Positions 27,136-34,922 of a DNA stretch of 64,000 bases are shown piece by piece. Source of the stretch: Alcaligenes aquatilis (GTDB lineage Bacteria; Pseudomonadota; Gammaproteobacteria; Burkholderiales; Burkholderiaceae_B); contig NZ_CP022390.1 in assembly GCF_003076515.1 (NCBI RefSeq), positions 2,666,001-2,730,000 on the forward strand, read 5' to 3'. The stretch's first letter is position 1. Each line of letters starts with the position of its first letter. The translations under genes and the position numbers were made by a program. The notes under the pieces are model-generated. The model saw only the letters and a list, made by a program, of their open reading frames with translations. It was not told the DNA's origin and did no database searches.

Positions 27136-27770
27136 TACAGCCCCTCCGTCTTGTTCAGGTTCTCTAAGGCCCGTTTGGCGTAGGCCAGGGCCAGCATAGG
27201 CTCGCCATAATCCACGATACGCCCCAGGCGCGGCTCGGGGCTGACGACGTGGTAGGCCGCGTTATGCTCGTACTCGTCAAAGGGGGCAGGAATCACGATG
27301 ATGCCAAAATCATCCAGTACACGCTGGCGCTGGTCCCCCGGCATCATGGTGACAAACTGCCAGACGTCGGGATTGGCCTTCATGGTTTTGCTGTAACGGC
27401 GCAAGTGATCGGGCGAGTCGGTAGGATCGAAGCTGATGCTCAGCAGACGTATGCGATCCTGCAAACCTTCGTCCACAATGGCTTTTTGCAGTTGCTGATA
27501 CTCCGAGCCCATCGCCAGACATAGCGTGACGCAGCGGGTATAGATGAAATTGACGATGGTGATGCGGCCATCATTTTGCAGCAGAGAACTTAGCTGGGTA
27601 CTGCCCCCGGCTGGGAGCAGTACTTCGACATCGGATATCAGACGCGGCGAAGCGGCGACATCATTGCGACGGGCCGTCTCGGCGGTCAGGGCAGTGAACC
27701 CTTGTGTCAGATGAGCCAGAGCCCCAATACCCAGGGCAAAAACCAGGAGAATACTTATAAATAGTCTCAT
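27135..27770 (-). CDS. SCO1/SenC-family copper chaperone
   Basis: A 211-residue thioredoxin-fold protein with an N-terminal membrane anchor (about 1-22). The copper ligands are the CxxxC in YTRCVTLCLAMG and the downstream His in HNAAYHVV. Sco proteins deliver copper to, or reduce, the oxidase metal site. It lies 21 bp downstream of ccoP in the same direction, supporting a role in maturing this oxidase. Confidence 0.92.
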   Translation of the reverse strand: MRLFISILLVFALGIGALAHLTQGFTALTAETARRNDVAASPRLISDVEVLLPAGGSTQLSSLLQNDGRITIVNFIYTRCVTLCLAMGSEYQQLQKAIVDEGLQDRIRLLSISFDPTDSPDHLRRYSKTMKANPDVWQFVTMMPGDQRQRVLDDFGIIVIPAPFDEYEHNAAYHVVSPEPRLGRIVDYGEPMLALAYAKRALENLNKTEGL

Positions 27771-27791
27771 CGCTGGCCCATCATTTCAGTC

Positions 27792-28379
27792 CTACTGTTC
27801 CATGGGAGCCAAGTCGGCGTCCCCATTCCAAGGATCGGTTTTATCAGCTGTTTTTTCACGTTCGGCTTTGACAAAGGCCACGTCTACAGGATCGGCGCTA
27901 TTGCCACCCAACTCTGTACGCAGGTAATTAACAACAGCCGTCATTTCCTCGTCGTTGAACTTCTCGCGGAACTCAGGCATTGCACCATTGTACTTATTAC
28001 CCTTGACGGTAAGCTCACCGGTAATACCATGCAGCATGATCTGGACCAAAACTTCTGGCTTGCGCAGCACCCACTCGGAACCAACTAGTGGAGGGAACAC
28101 ACCTGGAACACCTGCGCCCGTTGCCTGGTGACAGGCGGCACATTGGGCTACGAACAACTGCTGACCATCAACCGCGCCTTCAGGCAATTCGAAGTCGGCA
28201 ACGATACGGTTGTCACCTACGGTTGAGTCATGGCTCAAGTCGCTGCTGAAGATATAGTAGATGCCCCACAGGAACAGACCTGCAATGATCAGCAGAACTA
28301 CCCAAGGAATCGGCGCTGCATTTTCTTCCGGATCAGCATTCTCACGCAGCTGCGCGTCATATTTACGTTTGTCGCTCAT
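27792..28379 (-). CDS. ccoP: cbb3-type oxidase cytochrome c subunit, CcoP-like (mono-haem)
   Basis: A 195-residue membrane-anchored c-type cytochrome: charged N-terminus, one TM segment (about 26-45), then a single haem domain with CAACH and the distal Met in GAMPEFREKF. Canonical CcoP is about 300 residues with two CxxCH sites; only one is present here, and there is no sign of a frameshift. The acidic tail (WNGDADLAPMEQ) is unusual. It follows ccoO and ccoN with no ccoQ in between. Confidence 0.88.
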   Translation of the reverse strand: MSDKRKYDAQLRENADPEENAAPIPWVVLLIIAGLFLWGIYYIFSSDLSHDSTVGDNRIVADFELPEGAVDGQQLFVAQCAACHQATGAGVPGVFPPLVGSEWVLRKPEVLVQIMLHGITGELTVKGNKYNGAMPEFREKFNDEEMTAVVNYLRTELGGNSADPVDVAFVKAEREKTADKTDPWNGDADLAPMEQ

Positions 28380-28434
28380 TCTAATTCTCCGAGGCGCCCC
28401 GCCGTGCGGGGCGCGCTAGCTCAGCAATGCCTGT

Positions 28435-29025
28435 TTATTTGATAACGCTGGCTGGCGATACGGGATACGTACGATCCAGCGCCAACAGGTATTGAACCAG
28501 GTCCAGGGCCTCTTGCTTGGCCACAACCACCTTACCCTCAGGCGCAAATTCACCGGGTAGATTGACAACTTTATCGCCTTCCTCTGCCTTGTCCTTGAGC
28601 TCGAACATGAAGGGGTAAGAAGGCATATTGCTGCCAGGGGTGTAGGCGCGAGGCTGATACAAGTGACCCAGGTGCCAGTCCACGCTAGGCTGACGAGCAC
28701 CAATATTGAGCAGGTCAGGACCGGTACGCATGGTGCCGAGCAAGTGAGGGGTGTCGTAGTAGTAGTCGCCTGCCACCGAGGCACGACCCCAGCCACGCTG
28801 GAAGTCGGGAGCCTGGTTTTGGCTGCGTGGCTGCTGCGAGTGACAGTAGACACAGCCCATATCGATATATTCCTGACGGCCGCGCAGTTCTACCTCGGTG
28901 TAAGGCTTGAGCCCTGGAGAGGGCTCCACCCTTTTCACCTGCAGATAAGGGACAACGACCAGAGCCGATGTGGCCAGGGCCAGCGTCACCATGGCGCCGC
29001 CCAATAGTTTGTATTCGCTTTCCAT
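28435..29025 (-). CDS. ccoO: cbb3-type oxidase mono-haem subunit CcoO
   Basis: A 196-residue CcoO-type cytochrome c: N-terminal TM anchor (about 8-28), then KPYTEVELRGRQEYIDMGC with haem site CVYCH, SVAGDYYYDTPHLLG, RTGPDLLNIG and the axial Met in NMPSYPF. It passes electrons from CcoP to CcoN. Length agrees with the family (about 200). It starts 7 bp after the ccoN stop. Confidence 0.94.
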   Translation of the reverse strand: MESEYKLLGGAMVTLALATSALVVVPYLQVKRVEPSPGLKPYTEVELRGRQEYIDMGCVYCHSQQPRSQNQAPDFQRGWGRASVAGDYYYDTPHLLGTMRTGPDLLNIGARQPSVDWHLGHLYQPRAYTPGSNMPSYPFMFELKDKAEEGDKVVNLPGEFAPEGKVVVAKQEALDLVQYLLALDRTYPVSPASVIK

Positions 29026-29032
29026 GACTAAA

Positions 29033-30688
29033 TCATGCCTCCACTACATTGCGAGTTGCCGAGCGCTGGTGAAACAGGGCTGGACCAATACGACGGCTGC
29101 CATAGCGCAAAGCCATTGCCACAAAGTGGAAGGCAAACACAAGGTGACCCAAAGTCATCAAACCGCCACCAATCGAGCGCGACTTCAGGTAAGGCATCGT
29201 GACAAACACCGACTCCATGAAGGACTTAGCCGGATCAAGCATGGCCACACCTTGCAACCAGCCGCCAATGCTCAAACCGATGGCGTAAATGGAGAAACCA
29301 ATCACGACCAGCCAGAAGTGCAGGGAGATCAGTTTGGGGTAAGGCCATTCCCAGGACATCACACGTGGCATCACATAGTAGATGGCGCCGAACATCACGA
29401 TGGTAAAGAAGCCATACAAGCCGATATGGGCGTGGGCAACCGTGAAGTGCGTGAAGTGGGTAATCGTGTTGATGCTGCGCAGCGCTTCAAAGGAGCCTTG
29501 AATGGAGCTGACGGTGTACATCATGCCACCCAGCACGATAAAGCGCAGAGTAGGCGAGTGAATCAGGGTACGGAAGTGCCCTTTCATGGTGTAGTGCTGG
29601 TTAATCGAGAACGCCAGCACAGGGATGATCATCATCATGCTTTGCACGATGGACAGTGTAATCATCCACTGCGGCACAGGACCACCGACCAGGTGGTGAC
29701 CACCGACCTGACCGTAGAAAAATGCCAGGCCCCAGAAGCCCACCAGAGACAGGTTGTAAGAGCTGATAGGCTGGCCAATGATCTTGGGCAGGAAGTAATA
29801 CACCGTAGCCAGGGCCATCGGCGTGTAGAACAGACCCAGCACGTTGTGACCAAACCACCAGTTCATGGTTGCTTGCTCAACACCCACGTGCACGGCAGGC
29901 AGGTTACCGACCAGGAACAGGATGGGGAACCAGAACAGGGCTGCGCCCATGTACCACACCGACACATACAGGTGGTGAGCACGACGGTTTTGCAAGGTGA
30001 AAACCAAAGGCAAGGCAGCCAGAGCACCACCGATAACCATCAGGATATCAACCTGCCAGGGCATCTCCAGCCATTCCATACCGTCGGTGATACCCATTGC
30101 GATACATGTCAGACCGATAGCCAAGCCGATATTCCACAAGATCCCGCCCGTGATGGCATAACGCGCACCGATCAAAGGAGTCTTGAGCAAACGCGGCAGC
30201 ATCCACATGGCAACGCCGAAAGCGGCCATTGGCGCCCAGCCATACGCCACACCGTTCAGGTGCAGCGTACGCATGCGCCCGAAAGTCATCCAGGCGTGCT
30301 GCGTCAGAAATTCGGGATCGTGCAACTTGATCGAGCTGATCAAACCTGCCGTCGAGGCAAACAGCAGCCAAAAGACCGAACAGGCCAGCAAAATGAACGT
30401 GACCGAAGCGGTGGAGCGGTCAGCTTCAACGCGTTCTGCCAACTCAAGACTGAGCGCCTGACGGTCTTCAGCAGAAATCGTCTTGCGACCCATTTCTTCT
30501 TGAAGTGCCTGACGTTGTTCAGGGGTGGCGGAAGGGTCATCTACCTGCCCGATCTCGCCTTTGGAGAAGATCTCACGCGAGGCAGCGGGACTGTGGTCAA
30601 AGAAGTTACGTCGTAACGACCAGATGAAAACAAAGAGTCCTGTAACGGACAATATGAAAGCTAGTAGCAGTATTGAAACGGTATTCAC
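29033..30688 (-). CDS. ccoN: cbb3-type cytochrome oxidase catalytic subunit with CcoS-like N-terminal extension
   Basis: A 551-residue subunit I reducing O2 with haem b and the haem b3-CuB centre. Haem ligands lie in GRMRTLHLNG, WWFGHNVLG, GGHHLVGG and FTVAHAHIGL; the Tyr in FWGLAFFYGQ matches the cross-linked Tyr of cbb3 enzymes. The start is taken as GTG 30688 because the next 50 residues look like CcoS (one TM, then WSLRR...FFDHSPAASREIF); a TTG 28 codons upstream is less likely. The extension is followed by a charged linker (about 50-85) before the usual TM bundle. Confidence 0.9.
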   Translation of the reverse strand: MNTVSILLLAFILSVTGLFVFIWSLRRNFFDHSPAASREIFSKGEIGQVDDPSATPEQRQALQEEMGRKTISAEDRQALSLELAERVEADRSTASVTFILLACSVFWLLFASTAGLISSIKLHDPEFLTQHAWMTFGRMRTLHLNGVAYGWAPMAAFGVAMWMLPRLLKTPLIGARYAITGGILWNIGLAIGLTCIAMGITDGMEWLEMPWQVDILMVIGGALAALPLVFTLQNRRAHHLYVSVWYMGAALFWFPILFLVGNLPAVHVGVEQATMNWWFGHNVLGLFYTPMALATVYYFLPKIIGQPISSYNLSLVGFWGLAFFYGQVGGHHLVGGPVPQWMITLSIVQSMMMIIPVLAFSINQHYTMKGHFRTLIHSPTLRFIVLGGMMYTVSSIQGSFEALRSINTITHFTHFTVAHAHIGLYGFFTIVMFGAIYYVMPRVMSWEWPYPKLISLHFWLVVIGFSIYAIGLSIGGWLQGVAMLDPAKSFMESVFVTMPYLKSRSIGGGLMTLGHLVFAFHFVAMALRYGSRRIGPALFHQRSATRNVVEA

Positions 30689-31234
30689 AATGATCCAGGC
30701 CTGGTTAATGTGAAGCTGCCAAGCAGCTCGGCGGCACTTGACGCGTCGCAGATCGAAAGAGCATGGACGCAAAAAATCTGCGACTGCCTAGGTCGCGAGA
30801 GCCGTCATGTTAAAACACCCGTCTGTTACGTCTGAATAAAGCCCCCATTGAAAGCAGGGTTTATTGAGGCAGAACAAATACGAGCACGACATTTTTTGGT
30901 ATACGGGCGACAGTCATTATAGGCGAGGGTAAACCCCTGTGACATATCTGTTTCAAAATGCCGTGTACCGAACAGCAGTTTATCCTAGGACAAATAACAA
31001 AACCAGTCCAAATCTTACAAAGAGCACCGTTCTGTTCTGATTTGTCTATATGGAATTTCTTATACGGGCACGGAACACACGCCACAAAATCGCAAGCAGC
31101 TGTAACAGAGTCAGCCCGTAGGCATCGCCCCACAGACTATCTACAGACGCTGCACGCAAGCGCGTCAAAAAGTACAATCAGCGCTATCTATCTACTGACG
31201 AGTCTTGGCTCGCACTGCAAACAAAGGAATTCTT
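30689..31234. other. Divergent intergenic region between ccoN and the OsmC-family gene
   Basis: About 545 bp, AT-richer than its surroundings. It holds the candidate FNR box and -10 elements for ccoN on the minus strand. I see no credible gene or strong terminator here. Confidence 0.4.
30864..30877 (-). promoter_or_regulatory. Candidate FNR/ANR box upstream of ccoNOP
   Basis: On the minus strand TTGTTCTGCCTCAA matches 8 of 10 conserved positions of TTGAT-N4-ATCAA. A TTTATT -10-like hexamer lies at the distance expected of a class II FNR promoter. A perfect TATAAT is also present further upstream on the same strand (30921-30916). Microaerobic control would suit a cbb3 oxidase. Confidence 0.35.
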
Positions 31235-31657
31235 ATGGAATGCACAATCGACTGGGGCGGCAAAGACGGCATGTTGTTCCTTGCCCGTACCGGCAGCGGT
31301 CATGTGACGGCCATGGACGGTGCACCCGAAGGCGGCGGCAATAACCTGGCTCCCCGACCCATGGAAATGTTGCTGACCGGCGCGGGTGGCTGCGCGGCCT
31401 ACGACGTGGTGCTGATTCTCAAACGCGGCCGTCACGCCATTACCGGCTGCCAAGTCAAGCTGACCGCCGAACGCGCCGACACCGATCCCAAAGTCTTTAC
31501 CAAGATTCATTTCACCTTTGTGGTCACTGGCAAAGACTTGCCCCAGGCGGCCGTGGAACGTGCCGTACAACTGTCGCACGACAAATACTGCTCGGCTTCG
31601 GCCATGCTGGGCAAAACTGCCGAAATCACCTACTCCGTCGACATTCAGCAAGCCTGA
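31235..31657 (+). CDS. OsmC/Ohr-family protein
   Basis: A 140-residue OsmC-fold protein of the YhfA-like branch. Two conserved Cys lie in [10 protein letters not shown] and KYCSASAML, spaced as in peroxide-reducing OsmC/Ohr proteins. ATG 31235 follows AAAGGA; ten extra in-frame residues upstream are rejected. A thiol peroxidase-like role is known for OsmC and Ohr, but YhfA-type function is not established. Confidence 0.88.
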   Translation: MECTIDWGGKDGMLFLARTGSGHVTAMDGAPEGGGNNLAPRPMEMLLTGAGGCAAYDVVLILKRGRHAITGCQVKLTAERADTDPKVFTKIHFTFVVTGKDLPQAAVERAVQLSHDKYCSASAMLGKTAEITYSVDIQQA

Positions 31658-31667
31658 GGCCACACAC

Positions 31668-32468
31668 ATGTCCCTTTATCCCTACGAAGACCTGCTGCGC
31701 CTGGTCTACACTCAAGGTACCCCCAAAGGGGATCGCACCGGCACCGGCACAAACTCGGTATTTGGTCACCAAATGCGCTTCGATCTGTCGCAGGGTTTTC
31801 CGCTGATCACCACCAAGAAGCTGCATACCCGCAGTATCTTTATTGAATTACTGTGGTTTTTACGCGGTGAGTCCAATGTACGCTGGCTCCAGGAACGCGG
31901 CGTATCCATCTGGGACGAATGGGCCGACGAAAACGGCAATCTGGGCCCGGTCTATGGGGTGCAATGGCGCTCCTGGCCTACGCCCGATGGTCGTCACATC
32001 GACCAGATCAGCCAGTTGGTGGAACAGATCCGCAAAAATCCCGATTCGCGTCGGCTGATCGTCTCGGCCTGGAACGTGGCCGATGTCGGCCAGATGGCCC
32101 TGCCTCCTTGCCACGCCCTGTTCCAGTTCTATGTCGCCGACGGCAAACTCTCCTGCCAGCTCTACCAGCGCAGTGCGGATATTTTCCTGGGAGTGCCCTT
32201 CAATATTGCCAGCTACGCCTTGCTGACCCACATGATGGCCCAGCAATGCGATCTGGAGGTAGGCGACTTCATCTGGACAGGCGGCGACTGCCACCTGTAC
32301 TCCAACCACTTCGAGCAGGCCGAACTGCAGTTGTCACGTGAACCGCGTCCCTACCCCAAGCTGACGATCAAACGCAAACCTGCCAGTCTGTTTGATTACG
32401 AGTACGAAGACTTCGAAATCACCGACTACGACCCACATCCCCATATCAAAGCGCCTGTTGCCGTATGA
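31668..32468 (+). CDS. thyA: Thymidylate synthase
   Basis: A 266-residue ThyA converting dUMP to dTMP with methylene-THF. Visible: the phosphate-binding region [13 protein letters not shown], the catalytic Cys in [12 protein letters not shown] (about 148), [17 protein letters not shown] and GDCHLYSNH. The start at 31668 gives the family length; upstream frame belongs to the OsmC gene. Its stop overlaps the folA start by 4 bp. Confidence 0.97.
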   Translation: MSLYPYEDLLRLVYTQGTPKGDRTGTGTNSVFGHQMRFDLSQGFPLITTKKLHTRSIFIELLWFLRGESNVRWLQERGVSIWDEWADENGNLGPVYGVQWRSWPTPDGRHIDQISQLVEQIRKNPDSRRLIVSAWNVADVGQMALPPCHALFQFYVADGKLSCQLYQRSADIFLGVPFNIASYALLTHMMAQQCDLEVGDFIWTGGDCHLYSNHFEQAELQLSREPRPYPKLTIKRKPASLFDYEYEDFEITDYDPHPHIKAPVAV

Positions 32469-32959
32469 GTTCCAGCCCTATTATTCGTCTGGTCGTTGCC
32501 TATGCCGCTAATCGCTGCATAGGCAAGGATAACGACCTGCCCTGGCGTCTGCCTTCAGACTTGCAGCACTTCAAGCGCGTGACTATGGGTTTGCCCATTA
32601 TCATGGGTCGCAAGACCTGGGAGTCGCTGGGCCGTCCCCTGCCCGGCCGCCCGAACCTGGTGATCAGCCGCAATGCGGATTACCAGGCAGAAGGCGCACA
32701 GGTATTCAGCAATCTGGACGACGCGCTGGCCGCCTGCCCTGGCTTCGACGCCGCTTGCGTGATTGGTGGCGAGCAGCTCTTCCGTCTGGCCCTGCCTATG
32801 GCGCAAGAGCTGATCGCAACCGAGATCAAGGCTGATGTGGACGGCGACACCTTCTTTCCAGAGCTACCCGTTGGCCAATGGCAGGAAGTAGAACGTCTGC
32901 CCCAGCCCGAGGAAAATGGCTTCACTTACGACTATGTGACCTATCGCCGCCGTCGTTAG
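32465..32959 (+). CDS. folA: Dihydrofolate reductase
   Basis: A 164-residue chromosomal DHFR, regenerating the THF oxidised by ThyA. Features: [20 protein letters not shown] (substrate loop), [16 protein letters not shown] and the cofactor segment [12 protein letters not shown]. Translationally coupled to thyA (ATGA overlap). A strong terminator follows. Confidence 0.97.
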   Translation: MSSSPIIRLVVAYAANRCIGKDNDLPWRLPSDLQHFKRVTMGLPIIMGRKTWESLGRPLPGRPNLVISRNADYQAEGAQVFSNLDDALAACPGFDAACVIGGEQLFRLALPMAQELIATEIKADVDGDTFFPELPVGQWQEVERLPQPEENGFTYDYVTYRRRR

Positions 32960-33122
32960 GAGCAAGAGCGACGCCGGAACCCCACCAATCTGGAGATCAA
33001 TGGACACGGGAACTCAAGCCCACCCGTGGCTAAGTTTCAGGTTCTCTGACAGAAGCCAGGCACGTGTTTCAAGCAGCCATCTGCCCCGTCCCAAGCTCAG
33101 ACTCGCAGGCTCGAAACTACAT

Positions 33123-33161
33123 AAAAGGCCTGAATCCGTGAAATCGGATTCAGGCCTTTTT
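33123..33161. terminator. Bidirectional terminator between folA and gcvH
   Basis: AAAAGGCCTGAATCCG and CGGATTCAGGCCTTTTT pair over a 6-nt loop, between convergent genes. Confidence 0.8.
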
Positions 33162-33225
33162 GTACGATCAGCCCGACTGGAACAAGCAGGGCCAACACGC
33201 ATTCCTGTCAGCTCAATATCTGAAC

Positions 33226-33600
33226 TTACTCGGCCACCGCTGCATAAGCAGGGCCATCCAGCAAGCCTTGCAGATCGGCTGGATTGTCGGCCTTGAGCTT
33301 GAAAATCCAGGTATCAAACGGAGCTTCGTTGATCAGATGCGGGGCATCGGATAAGGCCTGGTTGAACTCCACCAGCTCGCCCGCCACAGGCGCATAAATA
33401 TCCGAGGCCGCTTTCACCGACTCCACCACACCCGCCGTTGCACCCGCAGCCAAACGCGTACCTGGAGTGAAGTCACCCACAAATACCAAATCGCCCAACT
33501 GATCCTGAGCAAAATCGGTAATGCCAACCAGCACAATACCGTCCTCATCCTTGGCCCACTCATGGCTTACTACGTACTTTCTATCTCCTGGCAACTGCAT
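33226..33600 (-). CDS. gcvH: Glycine cleavage system H-like lipoyl protein
   Basis: A 124-residue GcvH with the lipoylated Lys in VESVKAASDIYAPV. It shuttles the aminomethyl group between P and T proteins of the glycine cleavage system. ATG 33600 is preferred over GTG 33618 because GGGAGG lies at ideal spacing and the product begins like other GcvH proteins. No gcvT or gcvP is adjacent: the gene lies 86 bp downstream of a flavoprotein gene, and its partners must be elsewhere. Confidence 0.93.
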   Translation of the reverse strand: MQLPGDRKYVVSHEWAKDEDGIVLVGITDFAQDQLGDLVFVGDFTPGTRLAAGATAGVVESVKAASDIYAPVAGELVEFNQALSDAPHLINEAPFDTWIFKLKADNPADLQGLLDGPAYAAVAE

Positions 33601-33686
33601 ATCGCCTCCCAGACTCACCAGCCCACAATCCTGTTAATGTCAGAAGCGACCGCAAAGACTGCGTCTTGCCGCTTCCACTCGCTTCC

Positions 33687-34916
33687 CTAGCTCTGACCTG
33701 CCTGCGCCTTCAGTGCGCGTGCGCACGCTGCTGCAGACGCCCAGGCCCATTGGAAGTTATACCCGCCCAGCCAACCGGTGACATCCACCGCTTCACCAAT
33801 AAAGAACAGACCAGGTACTTTACGTGCTTCCATGCTTTTCTGATTGAGCTCGCGTGTATCCACGCCACCGCTCATCACTTCCGCCTTTTTATAGCCTGCG
33901 GTGCCACTGGGTTTCAACTGCCAAACGTTAATAACCTGCCCCACCGCACGCAATACGCGATCGGGCAAATCCGCCAGACGTTGTTGCCCCACGCCTTTAG
34001 GCAACAAGTCCGAGGTATCCAACCATTGCTCGACCAGACGGCGTGGCCACAAGGTGGACAAGACAGTGACCAGTTGCTGGCGGTTGCCCGCCTTCAAATC
34101 CAATAGCTGCTGCGCGATATCCTGACCGGGGGCCAGATCCACACTAATACTTTCACCCGACTGCCAGTAGCTGGAAATCTGCAAGATACCCGGCCCGGAC
34201 AGGCCGCGGTGCGTGAACAGCAAATCTTCCAAAAAGGCTTGGCGTTGCTTGCCCTGCCCTGTGCTGACTTCCACTTCCAAAGCCATACCGCTCAAGGCCG
34301 AAAAGGGTTTCCAATCCCGGCCGTCAAAGGTCAAGGGGACCAAGGCCGGATGCGGTTCAATCACTTTCAAACCAAAGTGACGTGCCATACGCAAAGCGTA
34401 GTCCGTGGAACCGAGCTGCGGAATCGCCATGCCGCCTGTGGCAATCACCACCTGCAAGGCATTCAACTCGCCCTGGCTGGTGCGCAGCACAAAACCTTCT
34501 TGCGTGCGGCCAATGGACTGCACCGAACAGGGCATGCGCCAGGATACCTGCCCTTTCAAACACTCCTGACGCAGCATCTGAATGATGGACTCGCTGGAGT
34601 CATCACAGAACAACTGGCCTTTATGCTTTTCATGAAAACCGATGCGGTACTCTCGCACCAGTTGCAGAAAATCCTGGGGGGTATAGCCTGCCAAGGCCGA
34701 ACGGCAAAAATGCGGATTCTTGGACAGAAAATTCTCTGGCGAAGTCCCCGTATTAGTGAAGTTGCAACGCCCTCCACCTGAAATACGGATTTTCTCGGCC
34801 AGCTTCTCAGCGTGATCAATCAATACCACTCGCAGACCACGCTGGCCTGCGATACTGGCAGCCATCATACCGGCCGCACCTGCGCCGATGACGGCAACAT
34901 CAAAAAAAGGAATCAC
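33687..34916 (-). CDS. YhiN/BaiN-family NAD(P)/FAD-dependent oxidoreductase
   Basis: A 409-residue HI0933-like flavoprotein. N-terminal FAD site AVIGAGAAGMMAAS, the family motif ISGGGRCNFTN, an internal VVIATGGMAIPQLG and the C-terminal FIGEAVDVTGWLGGYNFQWAW. The cellular substrate of this family is largely unknown; one member is named for bile-acid metabolism (BaiN). It follows the decarboxylase gene by 6 bp, in the dcd-decarboxylase-flavoprotein run. Confidence 0.9.
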   Translation of the reverse strand: MIPFFDVAVIGAGAAGMMAASIAGQRGLRVVLIDHAEKLAEKIRISGGGRCNFTNTGTSPENFLSKNPHFCRSALAGYTPQDFLQLVREYRIGFHEKHKGQLFCDDSSESIIQMLRQECLKGQVSWRMPCSVQSIGRTQEGFVLRTSQGELNALQVVIATGGMAIPQLGSTDYALRMARHFGLKVIEPHPALVPLTFDGRDWKPFSALSGMALEVEVSTGQGKQRQAFLEDLLFTHRGLSGPGILQISSYWQSGESISVDLAPGQDIAQQLLDLKAGNRQQLVTVLSTLWPRRLVEQWLDTSDLLPKGVGQQRLADLPDRVLRAVGQVINVWQLKPSGTAGYKKAEVMSGGVDTRELNQKSMEARKVPGLFFIGEAVDVTGWLGGYNFQWAWASAAACARALKAQAGQS

Positions 34917-34922
34917 GCGGGT

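Noticed and set aside
28970..30616. 548-codon open frame antisense to ccoN and ccoO
   Set aside because: It mirrors the cbb3 genes, is rich in Gln/His/Arg as expected from antisense of membrane genes, and has no family similarity or ribosome site.
30689..30772. N-terminal extension of CcoN from a TTG codon
   Set aside because: Cys/Arg-rich and unlike any oxidase N-terminus; GTG 30688 begins a CcoS-like TM segment.
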